64,000 bases of DNA from Thozetella sp. PMI_491 (taxonomy: Eukaryota > Ascomycota > Sordariomycetes > Chaetosphaeriales > Chaetosphaeriaceae): the NCBI GenBank assembly GCA_021432635.1, contig MU270060.1:124001-188000 (forward strand), read 5' to 3'. A program made the translations under genes and the position numbers. Below, in pieces: positions 24,653-34,408 of this stretch (position 1 is the first letter of the stretch; each line of letters begins with the position of its first letter). The notes beneath the pieces are model-generated. The model made no database searches. It was not told where the DNA came from and saw only the letters and a program-made list of their open reading frames with translations.

Positions 24653-25940
24653 CTAGCCTGCGCCGACACAGTTGCCAGCAGACGGCATCCCAAACTCTGT
24701 TAGATGAGTACCAACACAGCTCCTTACTCCAATAGGCAATTTCCCTGACGCGTACCACTGATAAGTGACATCATCTGGGGTATAGACAAAATTCCAGCTA
24801 GTAAGACCACCACAGGCTTGGATAGCATTCTCTAGGTTGACACCATTATCGCCCAGCTGGTCATCGCCAGTATCCTTACCGCGGATCTCGAAAAAGTCGT
24901 CCCAAAACTGATACGACACATCACAGCTATCGGCTTCCCAGCTAGTAATCATAGAGATGATCGAGCCGCGGTCAAGAGCAACCCCTGGATTTTGATAAAC
25001 AGGATCTTGTTGATCCGCTGGCAACGGGCTCCTATCAGCGCAGCTTGTACGAACGAAAATAGTTTCACCGTCGACGGTGCCATCGGGATTTTTCCAGGGA
25101 AAGGAGTCGCATACATTGCCAGTTGTTGTCGTTCCCTGGGTTCCAAATTGTAGACACTGCCAAGCCCCATCTTGGTATAGCAGCTTATACTCGGTCAGGG
25201 ATCCACTATAGCGGAGTGAGACAATATTAGCAGAGAACGAACATATTTCTTTTGAAACATGGATGGAATCTTACCAGACGTTTTTTATTACTGGGACAAA
25301 AGTGAAGTAGCCACACTGGCCAGAATCCAATTTGATGCTAATAAGAATTAGTTATAGTTTTAGGTTATAGAAAAGAGGACAGAGGAATTAGGCAAAGAAG
25401 TAAGATGGGAACGAACCTTTGTTGACGTGCGACTGCTTTCGAACCTCCTTGATTGTAACCTCCCGTGATTCCAAAGCCAAAGGCATCTGTCCATTTCGTA
25501 GGGATGCTCAGTGACTACTGCCATGTTGTCGTATCTGTTTGCGTTATGGCACAGGTGAATGGTCCATGGCAGTACGTATTAGGAAATGGTCGTTTTAAGC
25601 CGTATGTAAACTGAGTCCCTGAGATAGGAAGATATTATGGATTAGTGTTATCCTTTAAGCTAAGGGCAGAAATTATGATATTATAGTGTGAATATATATG
25701 GACTTGACAGTAGAGATTATAATTATTTTCTGTCGTGGGACTCCCAACACAAGTGCCGGTATTGTTAAATTTGTTCATAGCAGGGCAGTCTGCTTCTCGA
25801 TATTCATGGTAGAGTATTGGTGAGGCGTTTACACCGTCACAAGGATTCTGCTTTATAATTTGGTTTGCTGTAGCAACGTCCAACGGAGTGCCGAAAACGA
25901 GAGCAAAAAAGGCAGAAACCAAAAGTAATATAAGAGACAT
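24653..25940 (-). pseudogene. Secreted cysteine-rich protein gene with an in-frame TAG
   Basis: The 25940 ATG opens a signal peptide (MSLILLLVSAFFALVFGTPL). Splice-consistent pieces then carry PNTYCHGPFTC, TDAFGFGITGGYN, SGQCGYFTFVPVIKNVCGSL, NVCDSFPWKN, and the end part YQWYASGKLPIGVRSCVG before a stop at 24653. These parts read as one continuous secreted protein with conserved cysteines, except that a TAG lies in frame at 25515-25517, just after a TTTWQ stretch. Everything after the TAG keeps an open frame through two more clean introns (about 25411-25326 and 25273-25211), so the break looks recent. The first junction (phase 1 donor near 25705) is less sure. The family is an uncharacterised set of fungal secreted proteins. 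Readthrough or a base error would make it intact. Confidence 0.65.
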
Positions 25941-26170
25941 TGTGCTAGAGGATAGGGACTAAAAGTAACAGTAGTTTAGAAATGAAGTCACATTGGTGGG
26001 TGATTTATTTCACTATTAGCAGAGAGAAACAACTGCCTTTTTATATTAATAATTTTCTTCCCACTTACCTGGAATGGTCTCCGAAGTGTTTAGTGGCTTA
26101 TCACCCCGGCAGAGGCAAGAGGGGTTATCATAATGCCAAAGGATTTAGCAAGGCGGCTAAAGGGTTATAC
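25941..26170. other. Promoter side of the secreted-protein gene
   Basis: Short gap before the minisatellite. It should contain the promoter of the broken secreted-protein gene. No coding signal is seen. Confidence 0.3.
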
Positions 26171-26610
26171 TTTTGGCCTCTGGATGTAAGTTGGTTATAA
26201 GTTGGTGGTTTGTCCTTCAGAAGTATGGCACAAGGGTCATGTTGGCGGCTTCTACGTGTAAGTTGGTTGCAAGTTGGTGACTTGTTGCTTCACCAGAACT
26301 GAAAGGGATCATCGTGATATCTAAGGATTCAGCAGTCTGGGAAAAGGGTTGTATCTTCGGCCTCTGTATGCAAGTTGGTCGCCAGCTGGTGGCTTGTCGC
26401 TATAGAAAAGCTGAAAGGGATCACCCGAAACAGAAAACGGGCCATATCTTCGGCCGCTAGATGCAAGTTCGCTGCAGATTGGTGGCTTGTCGCCAACAAA
26501 ATTGAGATGGTTCATCCCAATGTCGAAAATTTCAGGATTACATCCGCAGGGCTGTATTTTCGGCCTCCGGACGCAAGCACGTTGCAAGTTGGTGGCAAGT
26601 TGGGTAGGAG
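26171..26610. repeat. Degenerate tandem repeat, about 72-111 bp unit
   Basis: Five related blocks begin near 26171, 26243, 26353, 26449 and 26560. Each starts with TCGGCCTCTGGATGCAAGTT-like sequence, then GGTTGCAAGTTGGTGGCTTG, and in the longer copies a CTGAAAGGGATCA part. Read on the minus strand, two copies give DKPP, QLA and GRRY motifs again, so the repeat may derive from coding sequence. Copies are too diverged to be a fresh expansion. Confidence 0.75.
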
Positions 26611-26696
26611 ACATACCGTTAGCCAACTAAAGCGTTATTATCGAGATGAGATAAGTAACTAGCGAATTTTTATAGTTAATATTTATTTATACAACA

Positions 26697-26972
26697 TTAT
26701 TGCTTAAGCATAGAGTAAGCTATCCAGGCAAAAAATAGCAATACCGCTACTACTAAGACACCTCCAACAGTGCGTTCCACCTCGGACAACTCCCGCTTGG
26801 CGCCTTCACCTCGCCGTTGCCAGGGATCTGCCTCCAACAAAGGCTGTGCTGCTAATAAGCCTCCTCCATTATCAGGCGTTAGTCCCATCTAAAACAGCAG
26901 GTTAGCTCGTCCTCGTTGCTTCATTTGTGAGTCCTTAGAACTCACATGTCCGTCGATATTCTGCGCATCCAT
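26697..26972 (-). CDS. Small tail-anchored membrane protein (hypothetical)
   Basis: 72 residues from two exons, 26972-26946 and 26888-26697, joined over a 57-nt phase-0 intron with a GTGAGT donor, a GCTAAC branch site and a TTTTAG acceptor. The protein is hydrophilic up to SEVERTVGG and ends in one hydrophobic segment (VLVVAVLLFFAWIAYSML) followed by KQ, which is the layout of a tail-anchored protein of the ER or Golgi. No known domain is recognised. The intron signals make it more credible than a chance frame of this size. Function is unknown. Confidence 0.5.
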
Positions 26973-27600
26973 TTTGTTTCTCGATTGAAATCGATGGAAT
27001 GCCTCAGTACGGTTCTTCAAATGATTGTCAGACACAGGAATTATCTCGCCTCTTCGGGAAGCGAGAGTGAGGTAGAGAGCGGCGGCCTGAGTGCATAAGT
27101 GGACGGGAGATGGTTGGAAATGAGGTGGAGAGCGAGAGTTAATCAATGGTCCAACACCTCTTGGGCCCAACTTCGCCCCAATTACGCGCCATTACAGCCA
27201 AACTTTAATGCGCATGCGGGCGGCTAAATATAGGGCTGTGGCGCAGCGCCAACTGGAATATGGGCGATTGATAGCCAATCGAGCCGACCAACACTTAGAA
27301 ACCTCGACTGCAGCAATTGGCCTCGACCCGTATTGTTTCAGGTCACAGATCGGAGTAAAATCCGTACTACGATAGGAAAAAGTCGTGTTGTTATGGGGAG
27401 TAAAAACTGGTCTGGCCAGAAGCTAGATGTCACGGCGAGTGCGATGGGGGAGAGGGGAAAGGAGGGGGAAGGGGAAAGGAAGTCAAGAGTATAGCGAAGG
27501 AACTAAGAGTAGCAGCGGCCTTGGTCTTATAATCTCACACGCGGTCGGCGGCAGAAAGCATGGGCGGTCAAGGCAAAATCTCCAACTCGGAATGCGCTAG
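26973..27600. other. Intergenic, purine-rich
   Basis: About 630 bases with a G/A-rich stretch at 27430-27500. It should include the promoter of the small membrane protein. No gene is seen. Confidence 0.35.
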
Positions 27601-27930
27601 TCCCAAAGAGGCCGACACCAGGTCGAAGTTTACAACTCAGACAGTGAACCGACTGAAGAGCGGCATGATCCTAAGGGCTTAATAGGCGAGCTAAACGAAG
27701 GGGATTTGTCTAATCAAGGGATAGATGCTGACTCCGAAAGCCAAGTCTCGTTAGCATGCTCCCAACGCTTTTCCTCGATCGAAAAGAGGTTTAAGGCTGT
27801 TAAGTCGGCTGATATAGACGAAAATGAGGAACAGGAAATTGTGCGGCTGATGCGACTGACTCTGCATCCAGATCCCGCCAAACGAGCTTCGGCGTTTCAG
27901 CTTCTTACGGAGTCGTGGTTTCAACAATGA
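27601..27930 (+). pseudogene. Protein kinase C-terminal fragment
   Basis: An open frame with no in-frame ATG near its 5' end; a TAG lies directly before 27601. Its end reads RLMRLTLHPDPAKRASAFQL then LLTESWFQQ and a stop, which matches the last helices of eukaryotic protein kinases (LxLDPxKRxxAxELLxxPWF), as in SRPK-like kinases. RFSSIEKRFKAVK upstream fits the preceding loop. No catalytic loop, DFG or P-loop is present upstream. It is best read as a leftover of a truncated kinase gene. It could be a last exon whose partners are unrecognised. Confidence 0.45.
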
Positions 27931-29286
27931 TTATATGCAAGGTTGTGATTTTAGTCGTTGGTTTTTGGTTTTAGTCAAGGTCCGGACTCACTGAGAATAT
28001 TTTAATATCTTTTGAAAATTATCGTTTCTAAGACTGCTGCAACAATTGTAACATTCTGCGTTAGACTTCGTTAAGGCTCTGACCAAGCTGTTACAACACT
28101 AAGATCCCAGAGAGCTAGTCTTCTCATCCACATAGGGGGTTTACAACAGTGCCCAACCCCCCCCCCCCCCCCCCCTATCCCCGTAGAAGCTAAGGGGTTC
28201 TAGGACATGTGCTTGTAGTGCTAAAAAGAACAAATGAATGCATCCTAGGGGTTGTCCACCATCGCGATCCAAACGTGCTGGGATAAGCTCGGGCTGTCAA
28301 ACGTACCATTTGGGGAGCGGCAGCTGCCTTCCCCAATTGGCCCCTATTTCTCCAGCGCGATCTCGTTATCAAAATCCCAAGGAATTCTTCCTCTCACAAT
28401 GACGCAACCAATTTCCAACTCACGTTTCCTCATCTTTGCGCCTCTCCATCAGGCCTACTTTTTTCTCAAGCACCCCATACTGCTGCACGACGTCTGTAGC
28501 AGGCATCGGGAAGGAATACGATGTCGTCGCCGATCCTCAACGACATACGAACGCCTACAACTCGCGCTGCTTCACAACAGCTGGGGATAACCCTGTATTC
28601 CTACCACTGAACCACACACTGTTAAATACCCCTTATATATAGACATCCATAGCCACTCTTCAGAGAAATACTACACACACCTTATCTGCACTCGGAAATA
28701 TCACAGTTATCCATGCTTGACAACCACCAAGTAAAGAGAAGATCGACCACGATAACGATTACAGATGTTCAGGAAGCCTACAAAAGCCCACCGTGCCGCT
28801 GGTGTCTGGAGCCTTGACCAGATTGTAGCAAGCAGCGGTGAGTGAGATGTTTCTTGCAAGTTGAAGGATAAAGCACCCTCTCGAGGCTCGATACTTGGTG
28901 TGGCTGCAGACTAGTCGGGTCTGGTATGCCGCGTCGAATCAAGTTAACGTTTCGCTCGCTTCGGCAAGCCACAGTGGCTTCCCGACAGTAGCTTGCTTGC
29001 CTCGCCTAGTTCGCGCGGGCGCCTCGCGGTGTGGTCCGCCACAGCTGGAATGCAGGGAGGTAGGCAGGCAGCCCCTCATCATTTGCTGAGGCAAACTACG
29101 CGCTCCCCCTCACTGCACTCGAACAAACTACGGAACGACCATCCTTAGATACGACCAGATACGAACAAGGGCAAACTGCCACTCATCGTGCCACGGTATA
29201 GGGTTGCTCCGCGTGCCAAGAGGTGACGTTAGCGATCACCACTCTACGCTTCCATTAAAACATTCCCCGCTACCGACTTGCATAAG
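27931..29286. other. Intergenic with a 19-base C tract
   Basis: 1.36 kb without a supported gene; a run of 19 C lies at 28157-28175. Two plus-strand frames at 28252-28642 show no domain. The part near 28630 (TATATA) could serve upstream transcription. Confidence 0.4.
28157..28175 (+). repeat. Poly-C homopolymer, 19 bases
   Basis: Uninterrupted run of C. The G-rich complement could form a quadruplex, and the length is likely unstable or hard to sequence. Confidence 0.9.
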
Positions 29287-32200
29287 ATGAGGCTTGCGAA
29301 CCGCCGCGGGATATCCTGCCTCACGTGCAGGGAACGGAAAGTGAAGGTGAGCGGGACTCGCCATTGACCTTTTGTTCCCTCTTGCCCTTGAACTTATGGG
29401 AACGCCGCTTGACCAGCGGTGGCAAATGCTCGTCCTAACACGTGCGTAGTGTAGCGGAGAGAAGCCCGGCTGCCGCACCTGTAGTAGCTCTCGGCGTTGG
29501 TGCCGCGGCTATGGTACCTTTGTCGGGACAGACGCTGGTGAAGTCGGTTACGATCTGGCGCCCGCTCGCAACGCCTTACGCCGGCAGCTGTTGGATTTAT
29601 ACCTGATCGAGTATCTCCCGGACGAGATCATCGCAAGCAACAAGGACCATAACTGGCTGCTGCAGATCTCATCGATCGAAACTCTCACTCCCGCTCTAGA
29701 GGCTGCCATGTTCGCCATCTGCGGAGCCCAACTAGGCCAAAAAAAAAGTGGCGGCAGTGTCGACATCTCCTACCGGAGCTTAGCCTTCTACAACACTGGC
29801 TTGCGCGAGCTGCAAAAGGCCATCAACCACCCTTTCCTCCTATACCATGATCAGACCCTTGCGGCTTGCCTGGCAATGACTATGTATGAGTTCTCCGAGT
29901 GCCCGGGGAAAGTTCTCGGGGGGTATTTGAGTCACTACCAGGGCTTGATGGAGCTGTTAAAGCAACGAGGGGCTGAAGCCCACACCACAGGCCTTGGGCA
30001 TAGTGTATTACGAGAAATTCGTGTACACACGGTATGTATCGCCCCCCTTCCTCCAGGCGTTAAACGCCTTCAAGGCTAATAATATAATCAGGTCTTCCGT
30101 GGCTTCCAGATCCGCTCAGCGAGTTTCCTTGCTAACAAGGATTGGCTAGACTTACCATGGGCGCTGATGCCGAAGGATTACCACGATCAGCTTATTGACA
30201 TTATGTTACGGCTACCAAAGGTTATGACACAACTTAGCGTCTCGCCTATTACATCGCCACGAGATATTATCGGCCCAACAGTAAAGAGGGTGCAAGCCTG
30301 CTGGCAGTTCGATAACGAGCTGACGGACTGGCTAGAGCGGGTTGTCGCTAGTACTGCCGGGCCGTTGTTTTGGCCTGAGCCTAACAGGGATATAGAAAAG
30401 TCGTCGCCGTCGGTCGATACCAACAATCTGCCCCCCGCCCCATATAACTTCCCTAACTTTATTTCCGCCCAGACATTATTATTCTACTGGATCTCCCGAA
30501 TCATCGTAGCATTTGAGCTCGGCCTAGCCTACCGACTACTCCAAAGTATTCCAATACCCGCGAGCACACCGCCATATACCGACCCGGAGTGTATATGCCG
30601 GGAGGATAAAAAGAGAACTATCAGCTCGTGCCTGCTTCACTTCCGGCCCGCGCGGCTTCCGCCGTTAGGCTACCGTGCCAACTGGTCCGAGACGATCGCG
30701 TGTAATATCCGCCGGTCTGTCGACTACTTCTTCCTCGACAAGCTACGCGTTGCCGGTCCGGCATGCCTTGTATTCCCATTAATGGTGCTGCGGTTCCACT
30801 GGGAGCATGACTTTAGTGACAAGGATCGGAACAATGAGCTAACCTGGGCGGGTAAGACTCTAATGCGCATTTACAGCCGGGCCAGCAAGATCGCAGAGAT
30901 CGTGAGTTGCGAGGCCGGCGTCGGCGAGCACCAAGACGATAGTAGCAGCCGGCGAGATGTCTCGATTGGCTCACAGAGCAGTGGGGATGCACAAAAATCG
31001 CCCCGGAAAGCTACCGGATCGGGGCCCAGAGTTTTAGGCAAAACCAAGGGCAACCCGCGCACTGTCAGCTCTGCAGAAACCACGACAGTCTCAACTGCTG
31101 CATCTCGGTTCATCCCAGATTTGTGCGACGATATTTATGCCAAGGTACGACAGCACACAAACGATAAACCCATGGAGTCCATCTCTCGAGTTATTCCTGG
31201 GCTCGTCAAAGCGTTCGCCGTTAAGCTTAACTTTAGCGCGGCAGACGAGTTGAGTCAAAAGGCTATACAGTTAATCCACCAGAACCACCTGTACGTTCAC
31301 CAACCGAGAGTGTGTGTATTTTTCCCAGGGTGCGGGCTAACGATGCGTGTAGTGTCATCGCCAGGCGACTTCGACTTTTGTTTTTCCCCGATTGGGAAGA
31401 TGAGGTAGAGCTACGGAAGGATCAGCCGGTAGAAACGGTACTTATTGAAAAGACGAGCACGTGGAAGAACGATCTCGGTCCTAGCAATTCTAAAGTTGAC
31501 GATGCACTTGTCCTGTTTGACCGCGCTCTAGATGGGGACGACAAAGAATGCCATCCCCCTGATCTCTCTCTCTGCGGAGATACAATTACCAACAGCACGG
31601 CAGACGCATCGAGTCAAGTGGATGCGCAGTTAGTCTACCAGAACTACTTGTACGTTCACCAACCAAGAATATGCGTATTCTTCCCAAGGTAGTGGCTAAC
31701 AATATGGCAACCGACTTCTCCAGGCGATTTCCACTCTTGTTTTCCCCTGGCAGTGAAGATGAGGTAGAGCTGCGGATGGATCAGCCAGGAGGAACAGCTC
31801 TTATCGATAAGACGAGCAAGTGGGATAACGATCCCGGTCCTGAAAATTCCGAAGTTAGCGATGAACTTATCCTATTTGACCGCGCTCTAGATGGGAACGA
31901 CAAAGAATATAAACCGCCGGATCTGTCTGCATACGGAGATACGATTACCAACAGCACGGCATACCATTGGTTGATCAAGAGTCTGGCCAGAGAAGCATCC
32001 CTGCATCGAGGCGATCTACAGGAATGGACGGTCGCTGAGGATGTCTACCAGCAAATCTTGGCAGCGGCTCCAGCTGGCAGGATCGGCATAGAGAATCCTC
32101 CAAAACCCTACAAGGTGACATTTGAGGTTCCATGCAAGGAGCTAGAGGCCCGGCTTGTGCAGGAGGTGACAAGACAGCGAGACCTTTCCCTTGAGCAGGC

Positions 32201-34408
32201 CATGCAACGTGTTGTCGTAGCCACGTCTTCCGGCCCAGGAAATTGCCAGGTAACAATGATGAGGCAGTATCTCGATCAGACTTGGAGCTCTAGCGGCGTG
32301 AATCTATTACGAGTTCTCGGGCAGGCATTCGAGAAGGAGCGAGGAGTTACTGTATTTGGTAAGGCTCTATATCTTCTCCTACGAGTTGGGACATACAATG
32401 CTAACTAGCCTTAGGATCACTTGCCGACCAGGGACAGATTGAAGCCTTAATTGAAGAATCCAACCTTATGGTATCCGTCACTGGAGATTCGCATACAATC
32501 GCGGAATGCGGAGAGCAGCTTGCTTGGCTATCTGCTGCAATCCAGCCAGCATCTCTAGGCTTTATTGGCCAACGCCGTCCCCGTCTGATCATGCCGAGCG
32601 CAGACTTGCAAACTGATACTACCGAATCTCCTTTAACTATAGGGATCATGACAGAACTGAGAGATGAGACATCAAAACGGATGGTGCTTCCAACATCGAT
32701 CTGGAACGATTTCCTTTCGGTGCCTATGGTTCAAGGATTCCCAACGGCCCGTCTCCCTAAATGCTACTCCGGAGTGGAAGTATCCGCAGAAATTCTCCTC
32801 TCCGAGCCAGCCCAGTCTCCGAAGATTGAGATTTATAAAGACTATATACTACTACGACGAGCTCGAAGCACGTTAAAGCTCACCAGTAAGACTGCTAAGG
32901 TCGTTACCTGGCACATTTTATCGTCACCAGGAAATCTATGTTCATGCGGACCCTTTCTGTCTCCAGAGGAAATTGGTGAAATTGGAGGGTCCCTGAACTC
33001 TTTAGTACGACTCCGCCATATCATCGGAGAATGTATAGGAGGCCCCGCCTATTTAGCACCACTACTAGAGACTGGTCCAGTGGTGACTTCTTCTTCAGGT
33101 GGAACATCTCCACATTCCGATACGGTCTCCTTAACGGACTCTTCAGGCCCATACTCTGGCGGCTTAGAGCTCGACGCCGCCCTCTTTCCCGTTGTCGACA
33201 GAATAGCGAGTTCTCTGCTGTCAGAGTACTCCCAGCATCTCTCGGTAGAGACGAGTTCAGTACCGGCGTCAGACGCATCTCCCAGCGGCGGCGGCAAGTC
33301 CAACGATAGTTGTCCGCCGCCCCAAAGCAGCGCATCTCATATTCCTGGAGCCTCAAACCAATGCGACAAGAGTTGTAGGAGAAAGAGACCTAGGAGTCAC
33401 GACGAGGAGCAAGAGCCAGATGATCCGCTTAGACCCCGGCCTAAGATGCCGCGGAGGCATGATCCTCCCGAAAGAAGAATGCTTTTGGCCTGCCCTTTCT
33501 GGAAGCTCGATCCTAGCAAACACCACGAATGCTATAAAAAGAAGCTCCCTCTGATCGCCCGTGTGAAACAGCATCTAGATAGGAAGCACACTCCAACGTT
33601 CTATTGCGAGACCTGCCTTTTCATATTTCCAGACAGAGAGAGCCACCAAAGACATTTAAGGGTTGAACGCCAAACATGCAGCTGGAGCCCAGATGCAAGG
33701 CTGAACGGAATTTCACACGAACAGCACCGAGAGCTCTCTCGCAAGGCGAAACCGAGCGATTCGGATGCAGAGAAGTGGTTTAAAGTCTGGGATGTAATTT
33801 TCCCCGAATACCCTCGGCCATCCTCTGCATATATAGACCCGGAACTCTCCGAGGATCTCTGTCACTTTCAAGAATTCTCCCAGCGACGTGGTCCTGCTGT
33901 TGTGGCTATAGAGCTGCAGAATTCAGGATTTATATCTATTCCTGACGAATTGCTTCGGAGAAATTTGGAAGAAGCAGTGGCTCGTGGTCAAGATCAGTTG
34001 TTTCAAGATTGGCTGCGTAATCGCGGTATATCAAACGCGGCAGTATCGCCGGAAAGAACTTTCGATCAAAGCGGTAGCTCTGACCAGCTAAGAGCTACGA
34101 CGTCCGTAGGCCCCCTTTTGGACAGCGCTGTGGGGCTTCAGAGTGAGAGCAACACCTCTCGCGCGGGCGCGGATGACGTGCCAACAGTCATGGCAGCTAC
34201 GCATCTAACTCGAGCTCCAGGGGTCCCAGAGCAGCCTCCGGGCCTTCCTGAACCGTTGCAGATTGTCGATGCAGACGCGCTCCTTGAGCCGCAGGCCTCC
34301 AATCACAGCCAGGATCCTACGCCGGCCGAGCCTATTGATCCTAATATATTTGACGGTGATTGGGTCGACAACTTCATGTTGTCGATACCTCTCTTCAGAG
34401 TTGAATGA
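29287..34408 (+). CDS. Zn2Cys6 regulator fused in frame to a C2H2-finger fungal protein
   Basis: Six exons (29287-29346, 29450-30031, 30092-31290, 31365-31649, 31724-32358, 32415-34408) give one 1,584-residue frame. Residues 11-38 are a canonical Zn2Cys6 cluster (Cx2Cx6Cx6Cx2Cx6C), completed by splicing exon 1 to exon 2; residues to about 500 look like a fungal transcription factor middle region (HDQTLAACLAMTMYEFSE). After a low-complexity Ser/Thr stretch, a second module begins near residue 553 (FIPDLCDDIYAKVRQH) and continues through VSVTGDSHTIAECGEQLAWL. Residues about 1277-1345 form paired C2H2-like fingers (LACPFWKLDPSKHHEC, RVKQHLDRKH, FYCETC). The C-terminus is acidic. It may be a true fusion, or two genes with the boundary near 31000-31110. 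If separate, the second lacks an obvious start ATG. If the 31291 intron is kept, a stop follows at 31408. Confidence 0.6.
31240..31957 (+). repeat. 359-bp direct tandem duplication containing an exon-intron block
   Basis: Copy 1 (about 31240-31598) and copy 2 (about 31599-31957) align with an offset of 359 bases. Each carries a 74-nt intron (31291-31364 and 31650-31723) with the same GTACGTTCAC donor, GGCTAAC branch site and CCAG acceptor. 359 minus 74 is 285, or 95 codons. Confidence 0.85.

Noticed and set aside
28252-28642. Two overlapping plus-strand frames
   Set aside because: No conserved motif, no intron logic and no hydrophobic or cysteine pattern.
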